Source: Lewinellaceae bacterium | GTDB taxonomy: Bacteria > Bacteroidota > Bacteroidia > Chitinophagales > Saprospiraceae | Direction of reading: 5' to 3' | Length of the DNA stretch: 64,000 nt | Assembly (NCBI GenBank): GCA_020636005.1 | Contig: JACJYR010000005.1 | Coordinates: 372,001-436,000 of the forward strand | Shown here: one piece after another, positions 60,689-64,000 of the stretch | Numbering within the stretch: the first letter of the stretch is position 1 | Layout: every line of letters begins with the position of its first letter | Program-made: the position numbers and the translations under genes | Notes under the pieces: model-generated | Databases searched by the model: none | What the model was told of the DNA's origin: nothing | What the model saw: the letters and a program-made list of their open reading frames with translations, nothing else

Positions 60689-60962
60689 ATCGTTGAAAAT
60701 TGAAAATTGAAATGGTTGGGTTGCAGGATCCGGGGAATTGTGTAACTGACTTTGCAAGCAAGCTGAAGTTTAATGCAGGCTTGAAGTTTTTTTCCTGGCC
60801 ACCGGCAACCTGTCTCTTTTCAATGGCATCAATATTTGGTTTCCCTTGTAATGTTGCAGTTGGCTTGCGGAAATGCAAATGCAGAATAGCAGAATGAAAA
60901 AATTCAGCCACATTTCTCCTGGTAAATAATATTTGCCAAAGGTTGCATATTTGCCAATAAAA

Positions 60963-61001
60963 ATGCCGGAAAACTGGCTAAATTGCCAAATTTTCCGGCA
61001 T
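60963..61001 (-). terminator. Terminator downstream of SCP2 gene
   Basis: ATGCCGGAAAA pairs with TTTTCCGGCAT across a 17-nt loop, just past the SCP2 stop (minus strand). The remaining gap (60689-60962) contains no convincing gene. Confidence 0.75.
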
Positions 61002-61039
61002 CCCTTCACACTTCTCACCCCTCGCTTCTCACTTCTTTT

Positions 61040-61393
61040 TCACATAAGACCAAACAGCTTTGCGTATTTCATCACTTCTCCCGTGTTGCTGATCTTCAGT
61101 TTTCCAGTAAAAACGGCCATCATGGGGTTCAGTTCGCCCCGCAGCAATTTGAGGATATTGTCGTTTTTAGCGGTGATTTTACATTTTGGGTCGCCTACAA
61201 ATTCCTCGTGGACTTCCAGTTTTTTATCTTTCACGATAACACTGAACTGGCCGCCGCCGTCACCTGCTATGTCAAAATGAAAATTGGTATCGTCCACGTT
61301 TTCCAGCCATTCCGGCTTTACGCTGGCCGGCAATGTTATTAAAAAGTCCCTGGCGTTATCTATACTGAGTTTGGGTATTTTGCTGTAGTCCAT
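61040..61393 (-). CDS. SCP2 sterol-binding domain protein
   Basis: 117 residues forming a single SCP2 fold: MDYSKIPKLSIDNARDFLIT, FHFDIAGDGGGQFSVIVKDK, KLEVHEEFVGDPKCKITAKN, ILKLLRGELNPMMAVFTGKL, GEVMKYAKLFGLM. Binds hydrophobic ligands such as fatty acyl groups. The frame is open to 61450 but the conserved sequence begins at 61393. Positioned after the GMC oxidoreductase gene, 145 nt apart on the same strand, so co-transcription is possible but unproven. Confidence 0.85.
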   Translation of the reverse strand: MDYSKIPKLSIDNARDFLITLPASVKPEWLENVDDTNFHFDIAGDGGGQFSVIVKDKKLEVHEEFVGDPKCKITAKNDNILKLLRGELNPMMAVFTGKLKISNTGEVMKYAKLFGLM

Positions 61394-61537
61394 TTTTGAT
61401 AGTTGAAGTTGGAAAATTGATTTAGACAACGGCAAAGAAAGGAACTTCACGAATGATTGTTCAATCAGGAAGGAAAAATTCGATGAATCCCTTTTCCGAA
61501 CCGAAGACTGCCGAACTGATAGCTGCTGAATGGAAAG

Positions 61538-63235
61538 CTACCCCTTCCTCAACTCTTCCACCGCATGGTTGGCCGCCCGTGCCGTCATGGCCATGAAGGT
61601 AAGCGAGGGGTTCTGCGTGGAAACAGAGGTCATGCAGGCGCCATCGGTCACATACACATTGGGGCAGGCATGGAGTTGGTTCCATTGGTTGAGCATGGAA
61701 GTCCCGGGGTCGTGGCCCATTCGGATACCGCCCATTTCGTGGATATCGAGGCCGGGCGCTTGTTTAGTGTCCAGGGTTTGGATGCCGGTGAAGCCAGCCA
61801 TTTGGTACATCGCTGTAAACTGGTCGAAAAAGTCCTGGATCATCCGCTCGTCGTTGTCGTCGTAGTCAATGTTGATTTTTAGCAATGGGATGCCCCACTC
61901 GTCTTTTTGCGTCTCATCCAGCGCTACAAAATTGGATTCTTTTGGGATGGTTTCGCCCATCATGCCCGAGGCGACGTTCCAGGGGCGGTATTGGCCTTTA
62001 CTGCCCAGGAGGTTTTGAATCAGCTCATCGCCTATCCCTTCGCTGTTCACCTCCACATTTCTCGCCGAGTAAAACGTGGCAGCGTAGCCCCGCAGGAAGT
62101 CGGTTTCCTGTTTTTTGACATTCCTGAAACGGGGGACGTATGCACTGGTGGGCCGCCGCCCGACAGTTTTAGACTCCTTGAAATCCTCACAGTTGGCCCA
62201 GATTTTCGCCCGGTAATTGTGGAAGGCCACGTATTTTCCGAGCGTGCCGCTGTCGTTGCCCAGGCCGTTGGGGAAGCGGTTTGAAATAGAGTTCAGCAGC
62301 ACCAGGTTGCTGTTCAAGGTGGCCGCTGCGAGGAAGATGATATTGGCAAAATACTCCGTCGTCTCTTTGGTTTGGTCGTTCACCACCCGCACGCCCGTGG
62401 CCCGGTTTTCTTTTTCATCGAAAATGATGGAATGCACGACGGAGTGTGTCAACAGTGTCAGGTTGCCCGTCCGCTGTGCCCAGGGTATGACCGTTGAATT
62501 GGCGTTGAAATAACCGCCGAACGGGCAGCCCCGCTGGCAGATGTTGCGGCTCTGGCAAAGCACCCTGCCTTGTTGTTTGAACACTTCCCGTTCCTCCGTT
62601 AGATGAGCGCAGCGGGCGTATATCACATGCCGATCCATGAAGTTGTTCTGTACGGAATTTTGAAAATGTTTATCCACGCAAGTCATCTCCCAGGCTTTCA
62701 AAAAGTCGCCGTCGGGCAAGGTGTCCAGCCCATCCTTGTTGCCGGACACCCCGATAAACTGCTCCACTTTGGTGTACCACGGCGCCAAATCCTTGTAGCG
62801 TATCGGCCAGTCCACCGCAAATCCGTCCCGGGCCGGCCCCTCGAAGTCGTAGTCGCTCCAGCGCTGCACCTGCCTGGCCCACATGATGGACTTACCGCCC
62901 ACCTGGTAGCCCCGTATCCAGTCGAAAGGTTTGTCCTGTATGTATGGGTGTTCTTTGTCTTTTACAAAAAAGTGCATGGCATCTTCCTTGAACGCATAGC
63001 AGCGGCTGATGATGGGGTTTTCTTTTTCCACCTCATAAGGGATGCGGCCTCGGTGCTTGAACTCCCAGGGCTGCATGGCAGTCGTGGGGTAATCTTTGAT
63101 GTGCTCCACGTTGCGGCCCCTTTCGAGCATGAGCGTTTTGATGCCCTTCTCACAAAGTTCCTTTGCAGCCCAGCCACCGGCCATGCCTGCACCGATGACA
63201 ATGGCGTCGTATTTATGATCTGTATTATTCGGCAT
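61538..63235 (-). CDS. GMC-family FAD oxidoreductase
   Basis: 565 residues. FAD Rossmann motif DAIVIGAGMAGGWAAKELCE, then TLMLERGRNVEHIKDY, IRGYQVGGKSIMWARQVQRW, CQRGCPFGGYFNANSTVIPW and the C-terminal GMC_oxred_C (DIHEMGGIRMGHDPGTSMLN, NVYVTDGACMTSVSTQNPSL). Oxidises an alcohol or sugar, passing electrons to a partner. With the gluconate 2-dehydrogenase subunit 3-like gene upstream it likely forms a membrane-associated complex. Substrate unknown. Confidence 0.92.
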   Translation of the reverse strand: MPNNTDHKYDAIVIGAGMAGGWAAKELCEKGIKTLMLERGRNVEHIKDYPTTAMQPWEFKHRGRIPYEVEKENPIISRCYAFKEDAMHFFVKDKEHPYIQDKPFDWIRGYQVGGKSIMWARQVQRWSDYDFEGPARDGFAVDWPIRYKDLAPWYTKVEQFIGVSGNKDGLDTLPDGDFLKAWEMTCVDKHFQNSVQNNFMDRHVIYARCAHLTEEREVFKQQGRVLCQSRNICQRGCPFGGYFNANSTVIPWAQRTGNLTLLTHSVVHSIIFDEKENRATGVRVVNDQTKETTEYFANIIFLAAATLNSNLVLLNSISNRFPNGLGNDSGTLGKYVAFHNYRAKIWANCEDFKESKTVGRRPTSAYVPRFRNVKKQETDFLRGYAATFYSARNVEVNSEGIGDELIQNLLGSKGQYRPWNVASGMMGETIPKESNFVALDETQKDEWGIPLLKINIDYDDNDERMIQDFFDQFTAMYQMAGFTGIQTLDTKQAPGLDIHEMGGIRMGHDPGTSMLNQWNQLHACPNVYVTDGACMTSVSTQNPSLTFMAMTARAANHAVEELRKG

Positions 63236-63244
63236 AATTGCTTC

Positions 63245-63360
63245 TTAGTAACGATGAAAAAATAACTTCATCATTTTAATTTTGAAAGCCCCAGCAATGG
63301 AGGGGTTTTTTAAAAATAATCCCGATTTCACATCGGGATTATTTTTCCTTCGATCCTTAA
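63245..63360 (+). repeat. Interspersed hairpin repeat, copy D
   Basis: Full-length copy, ~95 percent like copy C by eye (TTAGTAACGATG to CCTTCGATCCTTAA), with loop TTCAC. It sits between two minus-strand genes in the same presumed operon, the only copy not between convergent genes. Because both flanking genes read the other way, the hairpin could attenuate transcription of the GMC gene. Confidence 0.92.
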
Positions 63361-63473
63361 TTTTCAATGCTAATAAATATATTACCACTAATTTTCTCTA
63401 ATTTAGTCGAATTATTAATTAGCGATAATTCGTGAAAATTCATGGCAGCCTACGCTTCCATAATTTAGATAAA

Positions 63474-63989
63474 TTACACGGCCACACAGCCGACGAACCT
63501 ACCCGGCGCAAACTCCCATTCCATCACGTTTTTCAAGAAAAATTCCGAGGACATAAATTGCTCAATGGCCAAGTCCCTTGTATTTTCATAAAAATATTTT
63601 ACGTTTCCTGTTGGGCCATTTTCCCCCATAATATAGGATAATATTTCAGCCTGTTTTTCTTTATTTATTTTGCTAAAATCAGTGCTATATTTCTCCTTTA
63701 AATAGGTTTGAAATTCGGTCAAACCGGTTGTATATTTTTGGATATCCTCCAGCGGTTTATTGTCATTAAAAACGGTGAGGATGAAGTCTGTGGTTTCCTC
63801 CGGCGTATTGACCTGGGTTTTGCCTTTGGGCAGGATGGCATCAGCCAATTGTGCGATGAGTTGCCGCTGCTTTTTGTCAAGGGGTATGTTTTCATAAACA
63901 GGCAAATTCGCATCCGTTTCGCAAGATGGGAGCAGGGCCGCCCCGGCGGATATGGCCAAGATATTTTTGATGGCATGGCGTCGTTTCAT
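63474..63989 (-). CDS. Gluconate 2-dehydrogenase subunit 3-like protein
   Basis: 171 residues. Export signal MKRRHAIKNILAISAGAALL with twin Arg and a Cys after LLPS (possible Tat-exported lipoprotein). The body, KKQRQLIAQLADAILPKGKT, TTDFILTVFNDNKPLEDIQK and EILSYIMGENG, matches the small subunit (subunit 3) of gluconate 2-dehydrogenase-type GMC complexes. It precedes the GMC gene and probably assembles with it. The start codon is 11 nt from the window edge, so upstream context is missing. Confidence 0.85.
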   Translation of the reverse strand: MKRRHAIKNILAISAGAALLPSCETDANLPVYENIPLDKKQRQLIAQLADAILPKGKTQVNTPEETTDFILTVFNDNKPLEDIQKYTTGLTEFQTYLKEKYSTDFSKINKEKQAEILSYIMGENGPTGNVKYFYENTRDLAIEQFMSSEFFLKNVMEWEFAPGRFVGCVAV

Positions 63990-64000
63990 GATACCTGGTT

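Noticed and set aside
1..64000. tRNA or rRNA genes
   Set aside because: No cloverleaf with a TTCRA-type arm and CCA-adjacent acceptor, nor rRNA signatures, was noticed by eye; a covariance-model scan would decide.

Overview
The window looks like a chromosomal segment of a Bacteroidota bacterium, most likely from the Saprospiria. Evidence: several secreted proteins end in type IX secretion (T9SS) sorting domains (type A on four proteins, type B on one); there are giant ice-cream-cone style adhesins with HYR-like, dockerin-like and cohesin-like modules; start sites are A-rich without Shine-Dalgarno sequences; and base composition is near 50 percent G+C. No tRNA, rRNA or CRISPR array was seen. 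The family-level placement is an inference.

Layout. 1-3.2 kb: a 5'-truncated fatty acid desaturase, a PiT phosphate transporter and a frameshifted antiporter remnant. 3.2-5.6 kb: an antitoxin-like pair of tiny ORFs facing a two-gene Septu-type defence module (ptuA ATPase, ptuB HNH nuclease). 5.6-12.8 kb: a 1698-residue T9SS protein with two tandem glycosidase-like modules (the second lacking its acid/base Glu), a small nucleotidyltransferase-like pair, and an outer-membrane barrel. 13.0-18.8 kb: a DinB-like gene, then a TetR-controlled operon tetR / LolA-like carrier / two FtsX-type permeases / ATPase with a palindromic operator. 18.9-21.4 kb: YceI-like and TlpA-like envelope proteins. 21.4-22.1 kb: a well-defined MITE-like element with an 8-bp target duplication. 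22.2-27.2 kb: a 1691-residue adhesin.

27.2-40.3 kb is the most unusual region. On the minus strand, downstream of a small HTH gene, sit a catalytically dead M43 metalloprotease with a T9SS tail, a 2596-residue RHS polymorphic toxin, its overlapping candidate immunity gene, and two AT-rich YwqK/MORN-like lipoprotein genes. The lipoprotein and immunity genes are separated by copies of one ~40-nt repeat (part of a ~90-nt compound repeat), one of which has replaced a gene's C-terminus. I read this as a toxin locus with a repeat-bounded array of immunity cassettes.

40.8-64 kb is mostly housekeeping and envelope metabolism: etfB-etfA, a DUF2911 protein, a histone-deacetylase-like amidohydrolase, AIM24, MOSC and aldo/keto reductase proteins, ddl, lysS, a gliding-type T9SS protein, a GH13 lipoprotein, a DUF1501/DUF1800 pair, an SCP2 protein, and a GMC oxidoreductase with its gluconate-dehydrogenase-like small subunit.

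Intergenic DNA is unusually structured. A ~115-bp hairpin repeat family occurs four times, three of them between convergent genes. Many gaps contain short tandem arrays (units such as GGGAATT and TTAATGG), often as inverted pairs, and REP-like palindromes.
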